A stretch of 6,166 nt of DNA from Bacillota bacterium (GTDB lineage Bacteria > Bacillota > Clostridia > Oscillospirales > Oscillospiraceae), in NCBI GenBank assembly GCA_029777215.1, contig JAKOSQ010000070.1, positions 1 to 6,166 of the forward strand, written 5' to 3'. A program made the translations under genes and the position numbers. The notes beneath the pieces were generated by a model. That model was not told the origin of the DNA and did not search any database. It worked only from the letters and a program-made list of their open reading frames with translations. Below, piece by piece: positions 1 through 4,980 of this stretch; the first letter of the stretch is position 1, and the number at the start of each line of letters is the position of its first letter.

Positions 1-813
1 CGAAAGGGAGCGCGGACACATCCGCTGCACAGCGCGGGCCGCGAGCGGGGCGGGCAGCGCCGCAAGCGCGGCGGCGTCGAGCGCGTTTTCCGCAAGGTTT
101 TTGGAGAGAAATTCGTCCGTGAGCGCGTCAAGCAGCGCCTCGTCCGCGCGGAGATTCTTGAGGCAGCGCACGGCGTTTTGGTCGAACGCACCGTTTAGTT
201 CCCGCAGCGCGGGCAAGACCCGGTGGCGCACAACATTGCGCGCACAGTCGTCCGTTTCATTCGTTGAGTCCTCGACGTGGGGTATCCGGTTTTCTTCGAG
301 CCAGCGCAGGACCTCCGCCGACGTCACCGTCAGCATCGGGCGCACGAGTCTTCCGCGCACAGGCGGGATGCCGCAGAGCCCCTTGAGGCCGGTGCCGCGC
401 GCGAGATTTAGAAGCAGGGTCTCCGCATTGTCGTCCGCCGTGTGGGCGGTCGCGATGCGGTCGGCGCCGAGAGCGTCGGCGGTCCGATCAAGAAATTCGT
501 AGCGCAGCTCCCGCGCGGCCTCCTCGATGGAGCGTCCGCAGGCGGCGGCGTGCGCGCGCACGTCTCCCTCCCCGACAGTACAGGGAATGTTGTGTGCCCG
601 GCACCAGTCTTCGACAAAGCGCCGGTCGCGCCTGGATTCCTCGCCGCGCAGGCAGTGGTCAAAGTGCGCGCAGGCAACGGAAAAGTCCCGCTCCGGCGCA
701 AGCTTTCGCAGGTTTTCGAGCAGATACATCGAGTCTTTCCCGCCCGAAACGGCGCAGAGGATCAGTCCGGCCGCGGGGAGCATATCGTATTGGTCACAAA
801 ATGCAATATCCAT
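1..813 (-). CDS. tilS: tRNA(Ile)-lysidine synthase TilS (3' end beyond window)
   Basis: Cytoplasmic PP-loop enzyme that uses ATP and lysine to convert C34 of tRNA-Ile(CAU) to lysidine, switching decoding from AUG to AUA and charging from Met to Ile. The frame is open from the ATG at 813 to the left edge (271 codons, no stop), so the C-terminal part is missing. Visible landmarks: the PP-loop SGGKDS at residues 23-28; HFDHCLRGEES at 50-60, matching the family HxNHxLRGEES with two changes; AREL/RYEFL near 100-108; TAHTADDNAETLLLNLARGTGLKG at about 122-145, highly typical of TilS; EDSTNE at 181-186 and RNVVRHRVLP at 192-201. After residue 200 the helical linker begins. The start lies 7 nt downstream of the dnaB stop, which implies cotranscription. 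ATG 813 keeps a family-like N-terminus (QYDMLP before the beta strand leading to the PP-loop). A later ATG at 783 is possible but would leave only 12 residues before the loop. The ribosome binding site is weak (GAGGA about 14 nt upstream, inside the end of dnaB), so translational coupling is likely. Confidence 0.95.
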   Translation of the reverse strand, partial: MDIAFCDQYDMLPAAGLILCAVSGGKDSMYLLENLRKLAPERDFSVACAHFDHCLRGEESRRDRRFVEDWCRAHNIPCTVGEGDVRAHAAACGRSIEEAARELRYEFLDRTADALGADRIATAHTADDNAETLLLNLARGTGLKGLCGIPPVRGRLVRPMLTVTSAEVLRWLEENRIPHVEDSTNETDDCARNVVRHRVLPALRELNGAFDQNAVRCLKNLRADEALLDALTDEFLSKNLAENALDAAALAALPAPLAARAVQRMCPRSLS

Positions 814-820
814 TCCGTTT

Positions 821-2170
821 TTAGTATTCCTCGTCCTCGCGGCGCGTTTCCGCGTTGACGTAGCTCGTGTACTCCGGCAGCCACATCAGGGGGATGGTCT
901 TGAGCTCGCCGTGGCGGTTTTTGAGGATGATCGCCTCGGCATCGTTCGGGTTCTGGCACTCACGGTCGTAGTAGCCGTCGCGGTACAGGCCGATGACGAT
1001 GTCCGCGTCCTGCTCGATCGCGCCGGATTCGCGCAGGTCCGAGAGGACCGGGCGCTTGTTCGTGCGGGCCTCGTTGGCACGTGAGAGCTGCGAGAGGCAG
1101 ACGAGGGGGATATTGAGCTCCTTGGCCATGATCTTCATCATGCGCGAAATATCGGAAACCATCTGTGTGCGGTTTTCGCCCGAATAGGTGATCTTGCCGC
1201 CCGCCGACTGCATGAGCTGGAGATAGTCGATGACGACAAGGCCGAGGTTGTCGAGCCGACGGCACTGGGAGTTCATCTCCGCGACGGACAGCGAGGGATT
1301 GTCGTCGATGCGAATGTCCGTTTCGCTCAGCGTCGAGGCGGCTTCGCCGATGCGCTGCCACTCAGCCGAGGAGAGCTGGCCGGTGAGAAGCTTCTGGCTG
1401 TCGACCAGACTCTCGCCCGCGAGCAGACGGGTCGCGAGCTGTTCGCGCGACATTTCAAGCGAAAAGACCGCGACGGTCTTCGACGAGGTCTTCGCGACGT
1501 GCTTGGCGATGTTGAGGGCGATCGACGTTTTGCCCATGCCGGGTCGGGAGGCGATGAGAACAAGGTCGCCCTTGTTGAGGCCGAGGATGGTGTTGTCGAG
1601 GTCCGTGAGGCCAGTCGGCAGGCCCGGGATGTTCGCCTCGCCCGCGCCGGCGTCGGAGATGGTGTTGTAGACGTCCTGGATGACGGTGGAAATCTTGACG
1701 AGTCCGCCGACCGTGCGGCCCTGCCGCAGGGCGTAAATTTTCTGCTCGGCGGCCTCGAGCATGGCGTCCGCCTCGCCCGCGCCCTCCTGCACCATCTGCG
1801 TGATGTCGTTGCCAACGTGGAGCAGCTGGCGCAGCAGCGCCTGCTCGCGCAGAATCTCGACGTATTTCATCACGTTCGCCGCGGTGGGCGTGACCTGCAT
1901 GAGCTCCATGAGGTAGCTCTGCGAGGAGTCCTTCGCGACGCCGCGCACACGCAGCTGGTCGAGGACGGTCACGGGATCGATTGTCCGCCCATAGATATAC
2001 ATATTATATATGGTATCGAAAATGTCGCGGTTCGTCTCGAGATAAAAATCCTCGGGCTTTGCCTTGTTGAGCACGTCCGCAATACAGGCGGGGTCGATCA
2101 GCATCGCACCGATGACCGCCTGCTCCGCCTGTGGGCTATAGGGCGTTTTCTGTTCAAAGAGTTCGTCCAC
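821..2170 (-). CDS. dnaB: Replicative DNA helicase DnaB (DnaC in Bacillus naming)
   Basis: Hexameric ATP-driven 5'-3' helicase that unwinds DNA at the replication fork and recruits DnaG primase. The protein has 449 residues from the chosen start, normal for the family. The N-terminal primase-binding helical domain covers about 5-110 (PYSPQAEQAVIGAMLID at 10-26 is the classic opening), followed by a linker helix to about 150. The RecA-like motor begins near 182 (IPGLPTGLTDLD). Walker A is SRPGMGKT at 208-215, the FSLEM motif is at 236-240, Walker B with VVIDYLQLM at 312-320, SQLSR at 360-364, and the RPVLSDLRESGAIEQDAD block at 373-390 carries the conserved arginine, glutamate and aspartate residues. 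Start choice: GTG 2170 has GGGGGA 6 nt upstream and gives the usual DELFxxKxPYS opening; the longer frame from GTG 2194 would run through that ribosome binding site. It lies 142 bp after rplI and 7 nt before tilS. Confidence 0.97.
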   Translation of the reverse strand: MDELFEQKTPYSPQAEQAVIGAMLIDPACIADVLNKAKPEDFYLETNRDIFDTIYNMYIYGRTIDPVTVLDQLRVRGVAKDSSQSYLMELMQVTPTAANVMKYVEILREQALLRQLLHVGNDITQMVQEGAGEADAMLEAAEQKIYALRQGRTVGGLVKISTVIQDVYNTISDAGAGEANIPGLPTGLTDLDNTILGLNKGDLVLIASRPGMGKTSIALNIAKHVAKTSSKTVAVFSLEMSREQLATRLLAGESLVDSQKLLTGQLSSAEWQRIGEAASTLSETDIRIDDNPSLSVAEMNSQCRRLDNLGLVVIDYLQLMQSAGGKITYSGENRTQMVSDISRMMKIMAKELNIPLVCLSQLSRANEARTNKRPVLSDLRESGAIEQDADIVIGLYRDGYYDRECQNPNDAEAIILKNRHGELKTIPLMWLPEYTSYVNAETRREDEEY

Positions 2171-2176
2171 GGACCG

Positions 2177-2182
2177 TCCCCC
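2177..2182 (-). promoter_or_regulatory. Ribosome binding site of dnaB
   Basis: The minus strand reads GGGGGA with a 6-nt spacer to the GTG at 2170. This is the only good purine-rich site near the 5' end of the gene, and it decides the start in favour of 2170 over the in-frame GTG at 2194. It lies next to one of the two intergenic repeat copies (2183-2199). Confidence 0.7.
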
Positions 2183-2206
2183 ATTACAATCCACGCCCCT
2201 GTGCGA
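2183..2206 (-). repeat. Degenerate copy 2 of a repeat resembling the end of a type I-C CRISPR repeat
   Basis: On the plus strand this reads ATTACAATCCACGCCCC, then TGTGCGA. It shares the 10-mer CAATCCACGC exactly with the copy at 2293-2302 in the same orientation. Compared with the remembered type I-C form (ATTTCAATCCACGCCCC, then a loop, then GGGGCGAC), the first 17 bases differ at one position and the GCGA at 2203-2206 resembles the far end, but the middle is too short. It lies in the dnaB leader directly upstream of its ribosome binding site. The repeat is seen in the sequence; the link to CRISPR is inference from memory. It could be coincidence, a decayed repeat or a regulatory site. Confidence 0.35.
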
Positions 2207-2244
2207 AAAAACGGCAGCTCATTTTAAAAAAGTCCGCTGCAGCG
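2205..2244 (-). other. Weak hairpin and T-tract region in the dnaB leader
   Basis: On the minus strand the perfect palindrome CGCTGCAGCG (2244-2235) is followed by GACTTTTTT. Further on, GCTGCC (2216-2211) is followed by GTTTTTTCGC. GCAGC (2240-2236) can pair with GCTGC (2216-2212) across about 19 nt, just before the second T-tract. This could act as a weak terminator or attenuator between the candidate promoter and dnaB, but the stems are only 3-5 bp, so a strong intrinsic terminator is unlikely. Confidence 0.25.
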
Positions 2245-2245
2245 C

Positions 2246-2281
2246 TCATTTCATCATACATCACATCTGTTTTAGGGGCAA
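2246..2281 (-). promoter_or_regulatory. Candidate internal promoter for dnaB-tilS
   Basis: On the minus strand a -35 TTGCCC (2281-2276, 4 of 6 to consensus) is followed by a 17-nt spacer and a -10 TATGAT (2258-2253, 5 of 6). Predicted transcription start is near 2246, leaving a leader of about 75 nt before the dnaB start. The location in an AT-rich 142-bp gap before dnaB makes it plausible. The -35 overlaps the palindrome GCAATTGC (2278-2285), which could bind a regulator. This rests on consensus matching only. Confidence 0.45.
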
Positions 2282-2288
2282 TTGCATT

Positions 2289-2302
2289 ATTTCAATCCAC
2301 GC
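2289..2302 (-). repeat. Copy 1 of a repeat matching the conserved end of type I-C CRISPR repeats
   Basis: The plus strand reads ATTTCAATCCACGC; the minus strand is GCGTGGATTGAAAT. This 14-mer is identical to the conserved 3' end of many type I-C CRISPR repeats as I recall them (GTCGC...stem...GCGTGGATTGAAAT/C). Only this end is present; the stem and the GTCGC end are not recognisable. A second copy of its core lies 106 bp to the left in the same direction. It sits immediately upstream of the candidate dnaB -35. The 10-mer repetition is seen directly; its CRISPR relation is inference. Confidence 0.4.
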
Positions 2303-2305
2303 TGC

Positions 2306-2326
2306 CAGAGCATTATTTCTGCTCTG
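2306..2326 (-). other. Stem-loop over the rplI stop codon
   Basis: On the minus strand CAGAGCA, a 7-nt loop GAAATAA and TGCTCTG form a perfect 7-bp hairpin. The loop carries the rplI TAA stop (2315-2313). No T-tract follows (GCAGCGTGG comes next), so it does not look like an intrinsic terminator. It could mark an RNA-stability or processing point between rplI and dnaB. Confidence 0.4.
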
Positions 2327-2762
2327 TCACCATAACGTTGATCGTGCCGGTGACTTCAAAGCCGAGGCGGCACTTGACGGCGTAGGAGCCGAAATTCTTG
2401 ATGGGGTCCGACTGCACGATGTCCTTTTTTTCGATCGCGATCTCAAACTGCTCGGCGAGCGCGTCGCTGATCTCCTTCGAGGTGACGGAGCCGAAGAGCT
2501 TGCCGCCGGCTCCGGCCTTCGCCGGAACGCGGACGACGATGCTCTCGAGACGTTTGGCGTTTTCGATGGCAGCGGCCTTGTCCTTCGCGGCCTGCACGGC
2601 CTTGGCCTTTTCCTTGATTTTAATGGCGTTGAGCATGTCGGGCGTGGCCTCCGCGGCGAGCTTGCGCGGCAGGAGGTAATTGCGGGCGTAGCCGTCCGAG
2701 ACCTCTTTGATCTCGTCGCGCTTGCCCTGGCCTCTGACGTCCGTTAAAAATACCACTTTCAT
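2313..2762 (-). CDS. rplI: 50S ribosomal protein bL9
   Basis: Structural protein of the large ribosomal subunit: an N-terminal domain binds 23S rRNA near the L1 stalk, and a long helix holds a C-terminal domain away from it. The 149 residues match the usual bL9 length. Landmarks: [15 protein letters not shown] at the start; [17 protein letters not shown] at about 20-36, the bL9 signature region; a charged Lys/Ala/Glu-rich connecting helix at about 41-76; and [12 protein letters not shown] at 87-98, which opens the C-terminal domain. One small difference is Asp16 where a glycine is usual in the N-terminal GKKG loop. The ATG at 2762 has GAGGA (2773-2769) 6 nt upstream. The gene follows gdpP by 23 nt, so the two are almost certainly cotranscribed. 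The product ends in VMVTEQK and the stop lies in a hairpin loop. Confidence 0.97.
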   Translation of the reverse strand: MKVVFLTDVRGQGKRDEIKEVSDGYARNYLLPRKLAAEATPDMLNAIKIKEKAKAVQAAKDKAAAIENAKRLESIVVRVPAKAGAGGKLFGSVTSKEISDALAEQFEIAIEKKDIVQSDPIKNFGSYAVKCRLGFEVTGTINVMVTEQK

Positions 2763-2785
2763 GTTATGTCCTCACTTTCGGTATG

Positions 2786-4771
2786 TTAGTCTTCAAAATA
2801 CTTGTCAATCGCGGCAAAGAGCCGATTGACCGCCTCGCGCAGAGAGACTCCCTCCATCTGCACGCCGGCCGCCTGCGAGTTGCCGCCGCCGCCGAGCTCC
2901 TCCAAAAGGAGCTGGACGTTGATGTCTCCGATGGAGCGCGCGGAGACCGTGACGCGCCCGTCCTCCGACGGGTAAATGACGAGGGACGCCTGCACGCCCT
3001 TGATGTTGAGCATCTCGTCCGCCGCCTGCGCGGCGATGACACGGTCCTGCGGCTCCTCGATGACCGCGATCGCAATGTTGTCGCGGTAGCGCTTGACCAT
3101 CTGCAGGATCTTGTAGCGGGCAACGGTGTCGTCCATGTCGTGCTGCAGGAGCTTTTTGACCATCAGTGTGTCCGCGCCCTCGCGCTCGAGAAACGCCGCC
3201 GCGTCAAAGGTGCGCTCGCCGGTGCGCATGGTGAAGTTTTTCGTGTCGAGCACGATGCCGGAGAGCAGCGCCATGGCCTCGGCCCTGGTGAGCGCCATCG
3301 GCTCTTCGGTCTCCTGCACGAGTTCGCTCACAAGCTCGCAGACAGAGGAGGCGTAGGGCTCGAGGAAGGTCAGCGCCGTGTTCTGGATGTAGCTCGCGGC
3401 ACGGCGGTGGTGGTCTATGACCGCAATGCGGCTGCAGTCCATGAGGAGGTCCTGGTTTTCGACCTGCTCCGGGCGGTTGGTGTCCACAACGATCAGCAGC
3501 GTGCCCTTGTCCGCGCGGAGAATGGCGTCCTGCGGCGTGATGAAGGCGTTTTTGTAGCTCTCCTCCGCCTTAAGCTTGTCGATGAGCGCGCGGGCGACGT
3601 TGCTCTTTTCGTCCGTGACGATATAGGCTCTGACGCCGAGCTGACGCGAGATGCACGAAAGACCCGCTGCCGCGCCGACGCAGTCGAGGTCGCCGTAGCG
3701 GTGGCCCATGATGTAAACCTGCGAGGAGGTGCGGATGAGCTCCGAAAGGGCGTTTGCCATGACGCGGGACTTGACCTTGGTGCGCTTTTCGACCTCGCCG
3801 CCGCGGCCTCCAAAGAACTCGAAGTTGAAGCGGTTTTTTATGACGGTCTGGTCGCCGCCGCGAGAGAGGGCCATTTCGGTGGACAGCTGCGCGAAATTGT
3901 AGCACTCCTCAAAATTCTTGCCGTCCCGACCGATGCCGATGGAGACGGAGGCGTGGATGCCCGTGGGACTCACGATCTCGCGGACATCGTCCATGAGGGA
4001 GAACTTCGCCGCCGCGAGACGCTGATAGTGGCGCTCCTCGAAGATGACGAGGCAGCGGTCCCGCTCGTAACGGCAGACGATCGCGCCCATGTCGGCGCAC
4101 CAGTTCTCCACCTTTTCGGACACGGCGTTTTGCAGGTGCGTCCGCTCGCGCTCCGGCAGGTTTTTCGTGATCTCATCCATGTTGTCAAAGAGGATGATCG
4201 CGACGATGGGGCGGGAATTGTCATATTCCTCGCGGACCTGGTCGTATTCTGTGACGTCCAGCCAGTAGCTGATACCCATGAAATCATGCGCGTCGTCCTC
4301 GCCGCGAATGATGTTGCCATAAACACGGAAGCGGCGGCCGGCGGCTGAAACGACACCGGGGAACTGTGTTTTGCCCTCGGTGAGCCACTTCGCGCGGAAT
4401 TCAGGCACGAGGTCCGTCAGCCGCGTGTCGAAGTGGAGGCCGCCCTTGTTGAAAAGCTCCGAAAAATACTGGTTGCCCCAGACGACAGCGGTGTTGTCAA
4501 GCCGGAAGGCGACCGTCGGCAATGGAAAATTCACGAGGGAGTCGCTCTTGGCGGCTTCCGCGTCGTAGGTGACGGATTCGATGTAGCGCTCGAGCTCCGC
4601 TCGTCTGCGCTTGTTGACGATGAGCGAGTAAACGAGCAGCAGGGCCGTGATCGCGATCTCCGCAAATGCAAGGTGCATATTAAAAAGGAATGCAAGCCCC
4701 GCAAAGACGACGAGAAAGACGAAATACAGCCGGGTGCCCGGCTCGAGCAGTCTTTTCATATTTTTGTTCAT
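2786..4771 (-). CDS. gdpP: Membrane c-di-AMP phosphodiesterase GdpP (YybT family)
   Basis: Membrane-bound enzyme that hydrolyses c-di-AMP to pApA, a messenger controlling potassium/osmolyte balance and cell-wall stress in Firmicutes. It has 661 residues from the chosen start (B. subtilis GdpP is about 659). Order of parts: two membrane segments at about 14-31 and 33-52 followed by the basic stop NKRRR; a PAS-like domain at about 80-180; a degenerate GGDEF domain at about 186-315 with SIGIGRDG in place of GGDEF; the DHH domain at about 350-510; and DHHA1 at about 560-655. Putative metal ligands are visible: H357, D361 and D363 (MGHRYGDLD), D430 (VVDT), D453-H454-H455 and D509 (LDTK). Two oddities: VDTN rather than the usual VDTH at 429-432, and GGGGN rather than GGGGH at 627-631. 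Start: ATG 4771 has AGGAGG 12 nt upstream and a full membrane segment after it; a longer frame from 4858 would begin upstream of the predicted transcription start. It heads the operon with rplI 23 nt downstream. Confidence 0.95.
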   Translation of the reverse strand: MNKNMKRLLEPGTRLYFVFLVVFAGLAFLFNMHLAFAEIAITALLLVYSLIVNKRRRAELERYIESVTYDAEAAKSDSLVNFPLPTVAFRLDNTAVVWGNQYFSELFNKGGLHFDTRLTDLVPEFRAKWLTEGKTQFPGVVSAAGRRFRVYGNIIRGEDDAHDFMGISYWLDVTEYDQVREEYDNSRPIVAIILFDNMDEITKNLPERERTHLQNAVSEKVENWCADMGAIVCRYERDRCLVIFEERHYQRLAAAKFSLMDDVREIVSPTGIHASVSIGIGRDGKNFEECYNFAQLSTEMALSRGGDQTVIKNRFNFEFFGGRGGEVEKRTKVKSRVMANALSELIRTSSQVYIMGHRYGDLDCVGAAAGLSCISRQLGVRAYIVTDEKSNVARALIDKLKAEESYKNAFITPQDAILRADKGTLLIVVDTNRPEQVENQDLLMDCSRIAVIDHHRRAASYIQNTALTFLEPYASSVCELVSELVQETEEPMALTRAEAMALLSGIVLDTKNFTMRTGERTFDAAAFLEREGADTLMVKKLLQHDMDDTVARYKILQMVKRYRDNIAIAVIEEPQDRVIAAQAADEMLNIKGVQASLVIYPSEDGRVTVSARSIGDINVQLLLEELGGGGNSQAAGVQMEGVSLREAVNRLFAAIDKYFED

Positions 4772-4783
4772 TTCAAAACCGAT

Positions 4784-4789
4784 CCTCCT
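4784..4789 (-). promoter_or_regulatory. Ribosome binding site of gdpP
   Basis: A perfect AGGAGG on the minus strand lies 12 nt before the ATG at 4771. The spacer is longer than usual, but no nearer in-frame ATG, GTG or TTG exists. This site supports 4771 rather than the in-frame ATG at 4858. Confidence 0.75.
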
Positions 4790-4837
4790 GAAAACAGGCG
4801 CCGGACTGTCGGCGGTACATTTTAAGCAAGGTACTGG

Positions 4838-4873
4838 ATTTTGTATTATATCAGACAATACTCGTTTTTACAA
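4838..4873 (-). promoter_or_regulatory. Promoter of the gdpP-rplI-dnaB-tilS operon
   Basis: On the minus strand the -35 TTGTAA (4873-4868, 4 of 6) and a perfect -10 TATAAT (4850-4845) are 17 nt apart, with an extended -10 TG one base before it (TGATATAAT). Predicted start is near 4838, giving a leader of about 67 nt. An inverted repeat GTATT-N9-AATAC (4862-4844) surrounds and overlaps the -10 and might be an operator. This is a housekeeping sigma-A type promoter by consensus. Confidence 0.8.
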
Positions 4874-4892
4874 GCGTCCCGTCAGTTTTTGT

Positions 4893-4916
4893 CCGCCGGG
4901 CGGCGGGCCGCCGACC
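4893..4916 (+). other. GC-rich inverted repeat in the leader of the sugar-nucleotide gene
   Basis: The core CGGCGG-G-CCGCCG (4901-4913) is a near-perfect palindrome; GGG before it and CC after it extend the pairing past one mismatch. The overlapping CCGCC at 4893-4897 offers an alternative pairing with GGCGG downstream. No T-tract follows on either strand, so it is not a terminator. It could be a leader RNA structure or a protein site, or just GC-rich sequence. Confidence 0.3.
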
Positions 4917-4965
4917 AAGAAGCACCACGGTTATTTTTCTTTGACGCCGCAAATACTGTTTAACG

Positions 4966-4973
4966 AAAGGGAG
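4966..4973 (+). promoter_or_regulatory. Ribosome binding site of the sugar-nucleotide gene
   Basis: AAAGGGAG lies 7 nt before the ATG at 4981. It fixes this ATG as the start, and the protein then begins directly with the nucleotide-binding motif, as expected. No convincing rightward promoter was found in the gap between 4772 and 4965. Confidence 0.75.
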
Positions 4974-4980
4974 TGACGGT

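Noticed and set aside
442..1084. Overlapping plus-strand frames opposite tilS and the end of dnaB
   Set aside because: The minus strand here encodes clear TilS and DnaB motifs; the plus frames are Arg/Ser-rich shadows.
2171..2194. N-terminal extension of dnaB from GTG 2194
   Set aside because: The added eight codons cover the good ribosome binding site for GTG 2170, and the protein from 2170 already has the family's normal N-terminus.
1499..2227. 242-codon open frame on the plus strand
   Set aside because: Antisense to dnaB, with the same shadow composition and no recognisable motif.
2183..2302. A working CRISPR array
   Set aside because: Only two partial, unequal repeat-like words 106 bp apart; no regular spacers, no full repeat stem and no cas genes in view. 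Kept only as a possible relic or regulatory repeat.
2783..4348. 521-codon open frame on the plus strand
   Set aside because: It is fully antisense to gdpP, whose domains are unmistakable. Its translation is a low-complexity mix of Val, Arg, Asp and Ala, typical of a shadow frame in GC-rich DNA, and there is no ribosome binding site or family motif.
4772..4858. N-terminal extension of gdpP starting at the ATG at 4858
   Set aside because: It would begin upstream of the predicted transcription start near 4838, runs through the AGGAGG ribosome binding site, and adds 29 residues not found in the family.
4893..4916. Intrinsic terminator in the divergent gap
   Set aside because: The GC-rich inverted repeat is not followed by a T-tract on either strand, and the flanking genes diverge, so no terminator is expected.
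4941..4969. Rightward promoter with -35 TTGACG
   Set aside because: No -10-like hexamer at 15-19 nt; the sequence there is ACGAAAGG, part of the ribosome binding region.
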